A DNA stretch of 64,000 bases. Origin: Pantoea sp. GD03673. Lineage in GTDB: Bacteria > Pseudomonadota > Gammaproteobacteria > Enterobacterales > Enterobacteriaceae. Position numbers and translations under genes: made by a program. Below, in pieces: positions 19,925 through 29,168 of this stretch (positions within the stretch are counted from its first letter, which is position 1; every line of letters starts with the position of its first letter). Below the pieces are notes generated by a model. That model ran no database searches. It was not told where the DNA came from and saw only the letters and a program-made list of their open reading frames with translations. The stretch lies in contig NZ_JAOCKJ010000007.1 of the NCBI RefSeq assembly GCF_029844725.1, positions 124,001-188,000 on the forward strand, given 5' to 3'.

Positions 19925-20319
19925 CAGACCTCCGGTTTGCCGATGTGCGCCACACTGGCGATTTCAATCAGCGCATCAGGCTTGACCAGCCCACACTGAA
20001 TGCAGAAACGGGCAGGCTTGTCACCGGGGAAGTAGTCGGCGTAAACCTGATTCACGGCGGCGTAATTCGACCAGTCGGTGATGAAGATTGAGTTAAATGT
20101 CACATCGTTCATGCTGCCACCGGCGGTCTCAATCACCTTTTTAATGGTTTCCAGCACGTGGCGGGTCTGTGCGGCGGCATCACCCACATGCACCACGTTG
20201 TTGTCAGCATCAAACGGCAGCGTACCCGAGACATAGACCACGCCATCCGCCAGCGTGCCGGGGACAAACGGGGCAATGGGGGTGGTAGTGCCTGGTGGCA
20301 CAATGATACTTTTCGGCAT
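19924..20319 (-). CDS. rutC: RutC, RidA-family aminoacrylate deaminase
   Basis: A 131-residue YjgF/RidA-family protein converting 3-aminoacrylate to malonic semialdehyde in uracil degradation. Family motifs: [31 protein letters not shown] and [19 protein letters not shown]. It sits between rutB and rutD. Confidence 0.95.
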   Translation of the reverse strand: MPKSIIVPPGTTTPIAPFVPGTLADGVVYVSGTLPFDADNNVVHVGDAAAQTRHVLETIKKVIETAGGSMNDVTFNSIFITDWSNYAAVNQVYADYFPGDKPARFCIQCGLVKPDALIEIASVAHIGKPEV

Positions 20320-20338
20320 AGCGACATCCTCTCAGGGG

Positions 20339-21055
20339 TTAGCGGGTATTCAGGCTTTCGCAGAAGGTATCGACATCCGACACCCAGCCAAAAAAGGTTT
20401 CGATGTTGAACAGGGCCGCCTGTTGCGCAAAGGCCGGGCCAGCCTGATACGTGGCGTCTTCCAGCACCACGCCGAAGTACTCCAGGAAGAAGCCGTCGCG
20501 CAGCGTCGATTCCACACAGACATTGGTGGCGATGCCAGTGAAAATCAGATGACGGATCCCGCGACTGCGCAGCATGCTGTCAAGTGAGGTGTTATAGAAG
20601 CCGCTGTAACGCGATTTTGGCAGCACAATGTCACCCGCTTGTGGCACCAGCTCATCGACCAGCGCGTAATCCCAGCCGCCTTTTGACAGCAGCGAACCTT
20701 GCAGTTCGGGGCGTTTGCGCATGGTCTTTAGCGCATTTGATTTGTGGAAGTTAGGAGACCCGGCATCTCCCGCTTCAACATAATCACGGTCCCAGCCGTT
20801 CTGGAACCAGATGATCTGTACGCCTGCCGCGCGGGCCGCCGTCACCGCCTGATGAATTTTCGCAATAACCGGCTTCGTTGCGGAAACATCGAAGCCCGCC
20901 AGATCGAGGTAGCCACCTTCAGTGGCATAGGCGTTCTGCATATCGACGACAATTAGTGCCGTCTGACCCGGTGGAAAGGCGATCGGCTCTGGCCGTGCTG
21001 GCAGTTCAACCTGAGGAACAGCCGGCGTGTGGGCACAATAAACGGTATTCATCAT
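20339..21055 (-). CDS. rutB: RutB peroxyureidoacrylate/ureidoacrylate amidohydrolase
   Basis: An isochorismatase-like cysteine hydrolase of 238 residues that releases carbamate from the ring-opened uracil product. The triad is recognisable: Asp38 in VVDMQN, Lys in [12 protein letters not shown] and Cys in [12 protein letters not shown]. Its start overlaps the rutA stop by 4 bases (ATGA). Confidence 0.95.
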   Translation of the reverse strand: MMNTVYCAHTPAVPQVELPARPEPIAFPPGQTALIVVDMQNAYATEGGYLDLAGFDVSATKPVIAKIHQAVTAARAAGVQIIWFQNGWDRDYVEAGDAGSPNFHKSNALKTMRKRPELQGSLLSKGGWDYALVDELVPQAGDIVLPKSRYSGFYNTSLDSMLRSRGIRHLIFTGIATNVCVESTLRDGFFLEYFGVVLEDATYQAGPAFAQQAALFNIETFFGWVSDVDTFCESLNTR

Positions 21056-22143
21056 GCCACCTCCTGCTGTGCATCGAGCAGGGCGCTGCGACAGGTCATT
21101 AGCGGCTGAATGTGCTGACCGAAGTTTTCAATACCTTCCAGGAAATCATCAAAGGTCAGCAGCACACCGTGCGTGCCTTCAACCTGCGCCACTTCATCCA
21201 GCATCCGCGCCACGCTGGCATAAGAGCCGACCAGAGTGCCCATGTTGATGTTGACTGCCGAGGTCGGATCCGCCATCTGGCGCACATTGGTGTCGCTGCC
21301 CGATTTAGTGTCCTGCTGACTCTGGGTGGTGAGCCATGAGAGCGCTTCTTCATCCGCACCGGCTTTATAGTGTTCCCACTTCGCCCGCGCTTCTTCATCG
21401 GTTTCGGCAGCAATAATCATAAACAGCACGTAGGAGCCGACATCACGGCCCGCTTTTTCTGCGGCCTGCTTCATGCGAATGGACGTAGCGCTGAAGGCGG
21501 CAGGCGTGTTAACACCTTTACCAAAGCAGAAGTTGTAATCAGCGTGCTGAGCGGAGAAGGCCATACCGGCATCGCTCTGTCCGGCACAGATAACCTTCAT
21601 CGGGCGCTGCGGCTGCGGACTGACGCGGCAGTCGTTCATGGTGAAGAACTCACCTTTAAAGTCCGATTTTCCGGTGCCCCACAGATCGCGCAGCACGGTA
21701 ACGTACTCGGTCAGATATGCGTAGCGGCTGCCAAAATACTCATCGCCCGGCCACATTCCCATCTGTTCATATTCTGGTTTCTGCCAGCCGGTCACCAGGT
21801 TAACACCGAAGCGACCGCCTGAAATAGAATCAATCGTGGACGCCATACGCGCCACAATGGCCGGGGGCAGTGTCAGGGTGGCTGCGGTGGCGTAGATTTC
21901 GATGCGTGATGTGACGGCAGCCAGACCCGCCATCAGGGTGAATGACTCCAGGTTATGATCCCAGAATTCTGTTTTTCCGCCGAAGCCGCGCAGTTTGATC
22001 ATCGAGAGCGCAAAATCGAAATGATAATGCTCTGCTTTCAGCACGATGGCTTTGTTCAGTTCAAAGGTCGGCATGTACTGCGGCGCATTGGACGAAATCA
22101 GCCAGCCATTGTTACCAATCGGAATAAAGACGCCTATCTTCAT
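21052..22143 (-). CDS. rutA: RutA pyrimidine monooxygenase
   Basis: An FMN-dependent luciferase-fold monooxygenase of 363 residues that opens the uracil ring between N3 and C4. Hallmarks: [17 protein letters not shown] at the start, [13 protein letters not shown] and [16 protein letters not shown]. It is the first gene of the operon and starts 76-88 bases downstream of the sigma-54 promoter. Confidence 0.96.
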   Translation of the reverse strand: MKIGVFIPIGNNGWLISSNAPQYMPTFELNKAIVLKAEHYHFDFALSMIKLRGFGGKTEFWDHNLESFTLMAGLAAVTSRIEIYATAATLTLPPAIVARMASTIDSISGGRFGVNLVTGWQKPEYEQMGMWPGDEYFGSRYAYLTEYVTVLRDLWGTGKSDFKGEFFTMNDCRVSPQPQRPMKVICAGQSDAGMAFSAQHADYNFCFGKGVNTPAAFSATSIRMKQAAEKAGRDVGSYVLFMIIAAETDEEARAKWEHYKAGADEEALSWLTTQSQQDTKSGSDTNVRQMADPTSAVNINMGTLVGSYASVARMLDEVAQVEGTHGVLLTFDDFLEGIENFGQHIQPLMTCRSALLDAQQEVA

Positions 22144-22230
22144 GTGAAACCTCGTTGCGATGGGGGAAGGTGTTTCACGCGCTGCACTGCATCCTGCGAC
22201 ATCCGTGTGGGCTGCGCTCAGTCACAATTT

Positions 22231-22246
22231 TGCAAACTGTGTGCCA
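22231..22246 (-). promoter_or_regulatory. Sigma-54 promoter of the rut operon
   Basis: The minus strand reads TGGCACACAGTTTGCA, an exact TGGCAC-N5-TTGC (-24/-12) element. It points toward rutA, with the expected start site near 22219. This agrees with known NtrC/sigma-54 control of rut in E. coli. Confidence 0.88.
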
Positions 22247-22281
22247 CAATTTTTATTGGTATAGATAACAATGAGTTGAAT

Positions 22282-22299
22282 TTAACCCTAAAGGGTTAA
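22282..22299. repeat. Palindrome upstream of rutA
   Basis: TTAACCCT-AA-AGGGTTAA is a perfect 8-bp inverted repeat between the sigma-54 promoter and the RutR operator. It fits neither the NtrC nor the RutR consensus. Its role is unknown. Confidence 0.6.
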
Positions 22300-22319
22300 G
22301 TGGACTGACGGGTCCATTT

Positions 22320-22335
22320 CGGACCATCTGGTCAA
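22320..22335. promoter_or_regulatory. RutR operator
   Basis: CGGACCATCTGGTCAA matches the RutR consensus TTGACCA-NN-TGGTCAA at 12 of 14 positions, with a perfect right half. It lies between divergent rutA and rutR, so RutR could repress both until uracil or thymine binds. Confidence 0.82.
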
Positions 22336-22342
22336 AATTCGC

Positions 22343-22379
22343 TGCACGTTTTGCATGCAGGCTGAGCAAAAAAGGTGCA
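22343..22379. promoter_or_regulatory. Two NtrC-like enhancer sites
   Basis: TGCACGTTTTGCATGCA (22343-22359) and TGAGCAAAAAAGGTGCA (22363-22379) each match the dyad TGCACC-N5-GGTGCA at 9 of 12 positions. They sit about 130 and 150 bases upstream of the predicted sigma-54 start, a normal enhancer distance, and 20 bases apart centre to centre. Confidence 0.55.
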
Positions 22380-22448
22380 GGGCGCGGATTGGGCAGCGAC
22401 GCATCCCTTTGCTATGATGCGCTGACACCAGAAGGATGAGGTAAACGT

Positions 22449-23084
22449 GTGAATAACGATGAAAAAACGCCAACGCGTCGTTCGCGTGCGGTGGCAGCGA
22501 AGCGGGCTGCCATACTGGAAGCGGCATTAACCTTCTTTTCACAGTTTGGTATTCACGGCACCAGCCTCGATAAGGTGGCCGAACTGGCCGATGTCTCTAA
22601 AACCAACCTGCTCTACTATTTTCCCTCTAAAGAAGTGCTCTACGTGGCGGTGCTCAAGCAGATCCTGGATGTCTGGCTGGCCCCGTTGCGTGCGCTGGCG
22701 CACGATCAGGATCCGCTGGTCGCCATCCGGCGTTACATCCGGCTGAAACTGGAAGTGTCCCGCGATCACCCTCAGGCTTCCCGTCTGTTCTGTCTGGAGA
22801 TGTTACAGGGCGCACCCCTGCTGAAAGGAGAGCTGGCGGGCGATCTCAAGCAACTGGTGGATGACAAGGCAGCGATTATTGAGCGCTGGATTGATGAAGG
22901 ACGGCTGGCGGGCGTCCAGCCTCAACATCTGATCTTCATGCTGTGGGCCACCACGCAGCATTACGCCGATTTTGCCACCCAGGTTGAGGCCGTGACCGGC
23001 CAGACTCTCAGCGATCCGGCGTTTTTCGACCAGACCGTTGAAAACGTTCAGCGCATGATCATTGAAGGCATTCGCGTGCGCTAA
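22449..23084 (+). CDS. rutR: RutR TetR-family repressor
   Basis: A pyrimidine-sensing TetR-family regulator of 211 residues. N-terminal HTH: AAILEAALTFFSQFGIHGTSLDKVAELADVSKT, then YYFPSKEVLYVAVL; a ligand domain follows with FMLWATTQHYADFATQV. It starts with GTG 22449, preceded by GAGG at good spacing. Divergent from the rut operon, with its operator between them. Confidence 0.95.
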   Translation: MNNDEKTPTRRSRAVAAKRAAILEAALTFFSQFGIHGTSLDKVAELADVSKTNLLYYFPSKEVLYVAVLKQILDVWLAPLRALAHDQDPLVAIRRYIRLKLEVSRDHPQASRLFCLEMLQGAPLLKGELAGDLKQLVDDKAAIIERWIDEGRLAGVQPQHLIFMLWATTQHYADFATQVEAVTGQTLSDPAFFDQTVENVQRMIIEGIRVR

Positions 23085-23122
23085 TTCAGGACACATTCAT
23101 CATTCGGTGACGGGGTTAATCA

Positions 23123-24097
23123 ATGGATTCTGTTTCGCAGTTCGTGCTGGGTGCTTCGGTCAGTGTTGCGGTGATGGGACGTCGGGTGCCGGTCTGGCAG
23201 GCCGCGCTGGTGGGCGGCGTCTGCGGCACCTTACCCGATCTGGATGTGTTCCTTGATCATGGTGATGCGATACGCAACATGACCCTGCACCGCACGGAGT
23301 CCCATGCGCTGATCTGGCTCACGCTGGTCTCACCTCTGATTGCGTGGGGGATTGCGGGCTGCTTTCGTCAGCGCATAACGTGGGCGATGTGGTGGCCCGC
23401 GATCTGGCTGGCGCTGATTACCCATCCACTGCTTGATTTGATGACGGTGTACGGAACGCAGCTTGGCCTGCCGATCACCGATTACCCTTATGCCATCGGC
23501 AGCATTTACATTATCGATCCGCTCTATACGCTGCCACTGCTGGCGGGCCTGATTGTCGCCCTGTGGCGTCGTGATGACAAAGGCGTACGCGGGAACCGTT
23601 TCGGCCTGACGCTGAGTACGCTTTATCTGGTCTGGAGCGTGGTGATTCAGGGCGTTGCAGGCTGGCAGATCAGAGAGGCGCTGACGGCGCAGGGCATTGC
23701 GTCTGATAAAGTCCTGGTGACGCCCACGGCCTTTACTACGCTGGTCTGGCGCAGCGTGATTATGACGCCGGATCGCTATGGTGAAGCTTACTGGTCACTG
23801 TTGTCGCCTTCGCGTCCGCTGCAGGTGACATGGTATCCGCGTCACCCTGAACTGTTCGACGCATTTCGGGGCAGCGGGTACGCAGAGCGCGTCGCCTGGT
23901 TCAGCCACGGCTTCTATGCCCTGCGTGAGCAGGACGGGCAGACAACGATAGCCGATCTGCGCATGGGCGAAGGCGATAGCTATACCTTCACGTTTGGTCT
24001 GGGCACGCCTGAGCAGCCTGATTCGCGGCCGCAGCGCTTACCTTATGAACGTCCCTCGTTGTCTGCCATTTTCTCTGCGCTGGGCGAACGCCTGTAA
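23123..24097 (+). CDS. YdjM-type membrane-bound metal-dependent hydrolase
   Basis: A 324-residue membrane protein of the LexA-binding/inner-membrane hydrolase family (YdjM, YfhO-like). Hallmarks: GTLPDLDVFLDHGD with metal-ligand Asp/His, LHRTESHALIW and THPLLDLMTVYGT. Several hydrophobic helices follow and a soluble C-terminal region occupies about residues 200-324. No substrate is known. It starts 38 bases after rutR and ends in a strong terminator. Confidence 0.8.
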   Translation: MDSVSQFVLGASVSVAVMGRRVPVWQAALVGGVCGTLPDLDVFLDHGDAIRNMTLHRTESHALIWLTLVSPLIAWGIAGCFRQRITWAMWWPAIWLALITHPLLDLMTVYGTQLGLPITDYPYAIGSIYIIDPLYTLPLLAGLIVALWRRDDKGVRGNRFGLTLSTLYLVWSVVIQGVAGWQIREALTAQGIASDKVLVTPTAFTTLVWRSVIMTPDRYGEAYWSLLSPSRPLQVTWYPRHPELFDAFRGSGYAERVAWFSHGFYALREQDGQTTIADLRMGEGDSYTFTFGLGTPEQPDSRPQRLPYERPSLSAIFSALGERL

Positions 24098-24104
24098 AAA
24101 AGTC

Positions 24105-24137
24105 AAAAAAAGCCCGGTCAGGTGACCGGGCTTTTTC
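24105..24137. terminator. Bidirectional terminator before cycA
   Basis: AAAAAAAGCCCGGTCA-gg-TGACCGGGCTTTTT forms a GC-rich stem with A and T tracts on both sides. It serves the hydrolase gene on the plus strand and the cycA-like gene on the minus strand. Confidence 0.88.
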
Positions 24138-24150
24138 ATGCTGTGACGGA

Positions 24151-25545
24151 TTAGCGGCTGCGACGATTACGCAGCATCCAGCCCACACCCAGCAGTGCAA
24201 ACCAGAGAGGCGTTACCATCAGCGCCTGGCGCGTATCGTCCTGCAGCGTCAGCAGCACCAGCACAAAGGCGAAGAATGCCATGCACACCCAGCACATAAA
24301 CTTACCCAGTGGCATTTTAAACGCCGACCCGGCATGGCGCTGCGGATACTTTTTACGGTAGGCCAGATAGCTGCACAGAATGATGGTCCAGACGAACATA
24401 AACAGAATGGCCGAAACGGTGGTGACCAGCGTAAAGACCTTCATCACATCCGGGATAAGATAGATCAACGCCACACCGAGCAGCAGGCACAGGCAGGAGA
24501 AGAACAGGCCGGTGGTCGGAACCGCGCGGGCTGAGAGACGGCCAAAGGCGCGACTGGCAACACCCTGCTGCGACAGACCATAGAGCATACGGCTGGTGGA
24601 GAAGATGCCGCTGTTTGCCGAGGAGGCCGCCGAGGTCAGCACCACAAAGTTAACGATACTTGCCGCCGCAGGCAGGCCAATCAGCACGAACATCTCAACA
24701 AAGGGACTGCGATCGGCCATCACCTGGGTCCACGGCGTCACCGCCATAATGACCATCAGCGCCAGCACATAAAACATGATTACCCGCAGCGGAATCGCGT
24801 TAATGGCGCGCGGTAACACTTTATGTGGATCGTGGGTTTCCGCGGCTGCCGTGCCCACCAGCTCAATGCCGACAAACGCAAACACGGCAATCTGGAATCC
24901 GGCAAAGAAGCCGCTGAGTCCTTTCGGGAACATTCCGCCGTGATCCCAGATATTGCTCAGCGCTGCGGTGCCGCCACCGGGTGAAGGGTAGTGAATGGAT
25001 ACCAGCACAATGCCGGTTACGATCAGCGCCACAATGGCGACGATTTTGATAATCGCGAACCAGAACTCCATCTCACCAAACAGCTTAACGGTAGCAATGT
25101 TCAGCGCCAGGAAAACCACCACGCAGAGCAGGGCGCTCATCCAGATTGAGAAGCCCGGAAACCAGAGCTGGAAATAGGCGCTGATGGCCACGACGTCGGC
25201 GATGCCGGTGACCACCCAGCAGAACCAGTAAGTCCAGCCGGTAAAATAGCCCGCCCACGGGCCAAGCAGATCCGCAGCGAAATCGCTGAAGGATTTGTAC
25301 TCAAGGTTGGAGAGCAGCAGCTCTCCCATAGCGCGCATGACAAAGAACAGCATAAAGCCGATGATCATATAGACAAAAATGATCGAGGGGCCAGCCAGAC
25401 TGATGGTTTTACCGGAGCCCATAAACAGGCCGGTGCCGATAGCACCCCCAATGGCGATGAGCTGAATATGGCGATTGTGCAGGTTGCGCTGTAGCTTGTC
25501 GGGCGCGTCGAGTGCGCGTGCGGTTTCTTTAGATTGATCAACCAT
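24151..25545 (-). CDS. cycA: CycA-type D-serine/D-alanine/glycine:proton symporter
   Basis: An APC-superfamily amino acid permease of 464 residues with about 12 helices. Long stretches match E. coli CycA: IQLIAIGGAIGTGLFMGSGK, LLSNLEYKSFSDFA, FFAGFQIAVFAFVGIELVG and SSANSGIFSTSRMLYGL. It carries small neutral amino acids. The upstream region (25546-25830, shared with a divergent gene) was not resolved into promoters. Confidence 0.88.
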   Translation of the reverse strand: MVDQSKETARALDAPDKLQRNLHNRHIQLIAIGGAIGTGLFMGSGKTISLAGPSIIFVYMIIGFMLFFVMRAMGELLLSNLEYKSFSDFAADLLGPWAGYFTGWTYWFCWVVTGIADVVAISAYFQLWFPGFSIWMSALLCVVVFLALNIATVKLFGEMEFWFAIIKIVAIVALIVTGIVLVSIHYPSPGGGTAALSNIWDHGGMFPKGLSGFFAGFQIAVFAFVGIELVGTAAAETHDPHKVLPRAINAIPLRVIMFYVLALMVIMAVTPWTQVMADRSPFVEMFVLIGLPAAASIVNFVVLTSAASSANSGIFSTSRMLYGLSQQGVASRAFGRLSARAVPTTGLFFSCLCLLLGVALIYLIPDVMKVFTLVTTVSAILFMFVWTIILCSYLAYRKKYPQRHAGSAFKMPLGKFMCWVCMAFFAFVLVLLTLQDDTRQALMVTPLWFALLGVGWMLRNRRSR

Positions 25546-25830
25546 AGAATTGTCTTTCCTGTCGTGATGTTGTGTCAGCTCTGCTGGCTGTTAGTAAACG
25601 CGTCTGCCCGGGGGCAAGTGGGCATAAGATAGAGGAAGAGCACCGGAATCGGGTAACGCTTTTTTATCAATTGTGATGCTTTACGCACCGTAAGCCGTCC
25701 TGAAGGGCCGTTTCGTTCAATGCTGCGTCAGTCTGAGTAATTATTCATCACGTTGTGTCAGGCAGACGGCGTGAAGCGGAATGTGCTTCTACACTTTTTA
25801 TTTATTAATCATTACGCTGCAAAGGGAATT

Positions 25831-26526
25831 ATGCGCACGCTAATCCTGTTTCTGCTGTTAATGGCGCTGGGATGGGTCAGCTTACCCTGGCTTAAGCAGC
25901 ATCTCCCGCCGCAGTTCAATCCCTTTACACCGCTCTCCGTTACCGATCCACCCGGCTGGATGACGCAGTTAAAGATGAAAAGACTGGCCCGCGATCCTGA
26001 CGAATGTCTGGCAGTAATGCGTCGTGCGCAACAGGCAGGATGGGTCAGCTTCAGCGAGCGTCCGGCGGTCACGGGCAACTGTCCGCTCAGTCATCCACTG
26101 CGAATTCAGAAATTTGGCCCGGTCAGCCTCAGCAGCAGCTTTCTGGCCAGCTGTCCGATGGCCGTCGCCAGCACCATGTATGCCCTGCGCAGTCGGGAAC
26201 AGATCACCAGAGATATGCACAGTCCGCTGGTACGAATTACCCATGTTGGCAGCTATGCCTGCCGCAATATTTATCACCGCGCACAGGGTCGGCTCAGTGA
26301 ACATGCCACCGCTGATGCCTGGGACGTGACCCGCTTTGAACTGGCTGATGGCCAGCGGCTTGAGGTCAGTCGTCACTGGCAACAGCCGGAAGACAAAGCG
26401 GCCATGCTGCATACGCTGTGGCGTGGCGGTTGTGAGGTCTTCGGTAATGCGCTGGGCCCGGACTACAACGCCGCGCACGCCTCGCATTTTCATTTAGGTA
26501 TGCGTGGCGCGGGATACTGCCGGTAA
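25831..26526 (+). CDS. Extensin-like C-terminal family protein
   Basis: A 231-residue protein with an N-terminal membrane anchor or signal (MRTLILFLLLMALGWVSLPW) and an extensin-like C-terminal domain. Paired Cys residues and the terminal NAAHASHFHLGMRG motif, with its His pair, are typical of this LAS-metallopeptidase-like fold; a cell-wall role is plausible but unproven. AAGGGAATT precedes the ATG at 25831, which I prefer over a longer frame from 25753. Confidence 0.8.
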   Translation: MRTLILFLLLMALGWVSLPWLKQHLPPQFNPFTPLSVTDPPGWMTQLKMKRLARDPDECLAVMRRAQQAGWVSFSERPAVTGNCPLSHPLRIQKFGPVSLSSSFLASCPMAVASTMYALRSREQITRDMHSPLVRITHVGSYACRNIYHRAQGRLSEHATADAWDVTRFELADGQRLEVSRHWQQPEDKAAMLHTLWRGGCEVFGNALGPDYNAAHASHFHLGMRGAGYCR

Positions 26527-27680
26527 ATCATCAGAGATGAATTAATACCGTTCCTGACCCACAAAAGAATGGTCAGCTGGGGAAAAAAACCAGCCAGTTA
26601 TCATCGTCAGTGCCGACCCGGCTGAAAAATAGCTGGCAACAGGTTAAAGGCCAATCGCGCATGGTTTTTCAGGGCCATAAATTTCAACAGAAAAGGGACA
26701 TAAACTTAATCAGCGGTGAAGTTTCGGTACTTTATCTGAACAGCACCAGTAACTGCAGGATGAAATTATTTCACGATGCGGCAACGTGAATTAAGGGAAA
26801 TTAATCGTATTTACAAAGCGTGCAGCACGAAATAATGATCGGGCATTCTCCCGTTAAAAATTTTTCCAGGTGATTCAGTTGTGTGACTATCGTTAAAGTG
26901 ATTTTCATGGCTAAAATAGCGTCAGCGTTGAGCGTGGTGTCGACATAACGTACTGTCATCATTAATAGTGATCATTGTCGTGTATTGCCTCCGGACAGGT
27001 GATAAGTCATGCTGATTTACTTTAATGCACAACTTTCGGTTCAGATTATTCCAGGCAAAAAAATTGTCTGAAGACAAAGTGAGGTAACGCATCCGCTGGT
27101 TAATGTCGCTGAGCTGAATCGTCCCATCAGGCACCCCTCCGCGACGTTTGCCGGACTGCGCCTGCAGGTGAGGCAGAATCAGTATTCAGAGGCGGCAGGC
27201 GCACGTGATGAGACGGTCCTGACAGGAAAGCACGGGCTGCCGCAGGGCAGAGGGGCGGCGTCGGTCAGCGAGCGAGTCTTATTTCCTGATAAAAAATATC
27301 CGGCAGTTTTGTGTTGCCGCTTCGCTTATTTAAGCGCAATCAACGCTTTGTTTAGTCGATATTTACTCAACACCCTGTAACGCGATTCGATATTTCCAGC
27401 CGCTTCCCTGGGTCTGAGATAAACTTCAATTTAATAACAGGGATTGAAATTCTATCAGAAAAATCTTATTCTCCTGGGGTGATTGAAATTGCTGTGACCG
27501 GCCTCACATTGTAAGGGCGGGGCATTTTTTCACTCCGTCATAACGGTGAAGGGTTAAATGGACTGTTGATTGTGAGGGATTCACCCCACGATAAATTAAT
27601 TTTCTGCTGTTAATTTAATTTATCCGATGAATCCGAATGAATAATACCGTAAGGACGAGTGAAATTAACGCTGAGGCAAT
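26527..27680. other. 1.15-kb region without a clear gene
   Basis: This stretch is more AT-rich than its neighbours, with scattered stop codons. One frame from ATG 27009 stops at TGA 27069-27071, then stays open for about 100 codons to 27380 with coding-like codon choice. It could be a decayed gene; I recognise no family. The last 200 bases hold the sdiA upstream region. Confidence 0.5.
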
Positions 27681-28403
27681 ATGAGTACTGAAAACTATTT
27701 CGCCTGGCGAAGCGAGGTGAAAGAAAAATTTCAGGCATTAACGGTTACTTCTGAATTGAAGACGTTATTGCAACAGTTTACTGAATCATTAGGCTTCGAT
27801 TATTTTGCCTTTTTGATACAGCATCCGGTGCCATTTACCCGGCCGCGTATTCATTTACATAGCTCCTATCCCAAATTATGGGTTAAGCGTTATGAGAAGC
27901 AGAATTATTACGCTGTCGATCCGGTGCTCACATTGTGCCAGCGACCCGGCAGAGGTATGGCCTGGATGAAAGAGCAGTTCGCTGACGCCGGCAATCTGTG
28001 GCAGGAAGCGAGAGAATATGGGCTGCAGAGCGGATTTTCTTGCTCCGCAATGGCACCAAATCGCGTCCTTGGTATATTATCTATATCGTCGCAACAGCCC
28101 ATTTCTGTCCAGCTCCGCCATGCGGAGCTGGAGGTAAAACTACACCTTTTGGCGGAACTAAGCCTGGATACGCTGGAACGCTTTAGCGATGATGCAATGA
28201 TGGTACTAAAAAAGGCGTTTAGTCAGCGCGAGCTGGAAATTCTGAAATGGACAGCCGAAGGAAAAACGGCGGTCGAAATTTCACTTATTTTATCCATCTC
28301 TGAACATACCGTTAACTTTCACCAAAAAAATATGCAAAAGCGTTTCAATGTTTCCAATAAAACGCAGATTGCCTGCTACGCAGCGGCAATCGGACTGATC
28401 TGA
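27681..28403 (+). CDS. sdiA: SdiA LuxR-type AHL receptor
   Basis: An acyl-homoserine-lactone-responsive regulator of 240 residues, the same length as E. coli SdiA. The autoinducer domain (about 1-165) includes FDYFAFLIQHPVPFTRPR and YPKLWVKRYEKQNYYAVDPVL with family ligand-binding Trp, Tyr and Asp. The LuxR HTH (about 175-240) includes SQRELEILKWTAEGKTAVEI and SEHTVNFHQKNMQKRF. TGAGG precedes the ATG. The order sdiA-(luxI)-yecF-uvrY-uvrC matches E. coli except for the added synthase gene. Confidence 0.93.
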   Translation: MSTENYFAWRSEVKEKFQALTVTSELKTLLQQFTESLGFDYFAFLIQHPVPFTRPRIHLHSSYPKLWVKRYEKQNYYAVDPVLTLCQRPGRGMAWMKEQFADAGNLWQEAREYGLQSGFSCSAMAPNRVLGILSISSQQPISVQLRHAELEVKLHLLAELSLDTLERFSDDAMMVLKKAFSQRELEILKWTAEGKTAVEISLILSISEHTVNFHQKNMQKRFNVSNKTQIACYAAAIGLI

Positions 28404-28412
28404 ACATAATAC

Positions 28413-28432
28413 AACTGCTACATTTGGCAGTT
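28413..28432. promoter_or_regulatory. lux-box-like palindrome upstream of the AHL synthase gene
   Basis: AACTGCTACATTTGGCAGTT has perfect 6-bp arms and the CTG-N10-CAG spacing of LuxR-family boxes. It starts 10 bases after the sdiA stop and ends 90 bases before the synthase ATG, the place for SdiA feedback on its partner synthase. The match to the full lux consensus is partial. Confidence 0.6.
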
Positions 28433-28522
28433 CCTTTGTCCGGGTCTGTTGTCTACCCTGCGCCGGGGCTTTGCCAGGCTGGCGCAAAGAAATCATTGCA
28501 AACATGGGGATGTCAGAGGCGC

Positions 28523-29137
28523 ATGATGAAAATAGTGCAAACGCAATTAAAGGATATGCCATCCTCGTTGCTTGCCGAACTCGGCAGCTACCGTTACAGC
28601 GTTTTTGCGCGCGGCGAAGGGTGGTCAATACCGCCACGCCTGAGCACGCCAGGACAGGAATATGATCGTTACGATCGTTCAGATGTCACCTGGCTTATCG
28701 CGTGGAATGCGCGCGAAGGCATCAGTGGCTGTGCGCGTCTGATGCCCTGGTTCGAACCTGAGCAGAGTGAGGGCATTGTGCTGCCTTTCAGCCATGAGAA
28801 AGTGTGGGAGATGTCGCGCTTCTCGGCACGTCTGGACGTCGACGCTGAACTGCCGCTCAACATTCTCTGGCACGCGGTGCAGCTGGCAGAGCTGAACGGC
28901 ATGGAGTACATCATCAGTTCGGCTACGCCGTTGCTGGAGAAGATGTTTGAGCAGCATGGCGTGGTGTATGAGCCACTGACGCCGGGCCTCATCCTGTCAG
29001 AAGATAATCTGTTTGCGATCCGTATTCCGGTTGTCCAGCCCGCTCTTGCAGAGAAATATCGGGGCACTCGCCGCTTCAGCCCGGAAGAGGTGCTGCCAAC
29101 GCTGGGCGTTTCGGTTAACTGGCAGGCGCACAGTTAG
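28523..29137 (+). CDS. phzI: LuxI-family N-acyl-homoserine lactone synthase
   Basis: A 204-residue AHL synthase joining acyl-ACP and SAM. The invariant residues are in place: Arg24, Phe28 and Trp34 (YRYSVFARGEGW), Asp48 and Asp51 (EYDRYD), Arg72 (GCARLMP), Glu97 and Arg99 (WEMSRFSA). Two adjacent ATGs (28523, 28526) are possible. The symbol follows the phzI/expI name used for sdiA-linked synthases in Pantoea and Erwinia. E. coli and Salmonella have sdiA without this gene. The acyl chain made cannot be read from sequence. Confidence 0.9.
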   Translation: MMKIVQTQLKDMPSSLLAELGSYRYSVFARGEGWSIPPRLSTPGQEYDRYDRSDVTWLIAWNAREGISGCARLMPWFEPEQSEGIVLPFSHEKVWEMSRFSARLDVDAELPLNILWHAVQLAELNGMEYIISSATPLLEKMFEQHGVVYEPLTPGLILSEDNLFAIRIPVVQPALAEKYRGTRRFSPEEVLPTLGVSVNWQAHS

Positions 29138-29140
29138 CGT

Positions 29141-29164
29141 ATTTGCCCCCGTTGCAGGGGGCAA
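29141..29164. terminator. Probable terminator between phzI and yecF
   Basis: TTTGCCCCC / GGGGGCAAA, a 9-bp stem with a GTTGCA loop, lies between two convergent genes. The T tract is within the stem end, so termination strength is uncertain. Confidence 0.55.
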
Positions 29165-29168
29165 AAGC

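Noticed and set aside
26548..26790. Open frame without an early ATG, ending ...KLFHDAAT
   Set aside because: No good start or ribosome site and no family similarity; a chance frame in an AT-richer stretch.
27549..27565. AAGGGTTAAATGGACTG, 16 of 17 bases as in the rut control region (22291-22307)
   Set aside because: In 64 kb several such 16-of-17 pairs are expected by chance, and no known regulator fits both sites.
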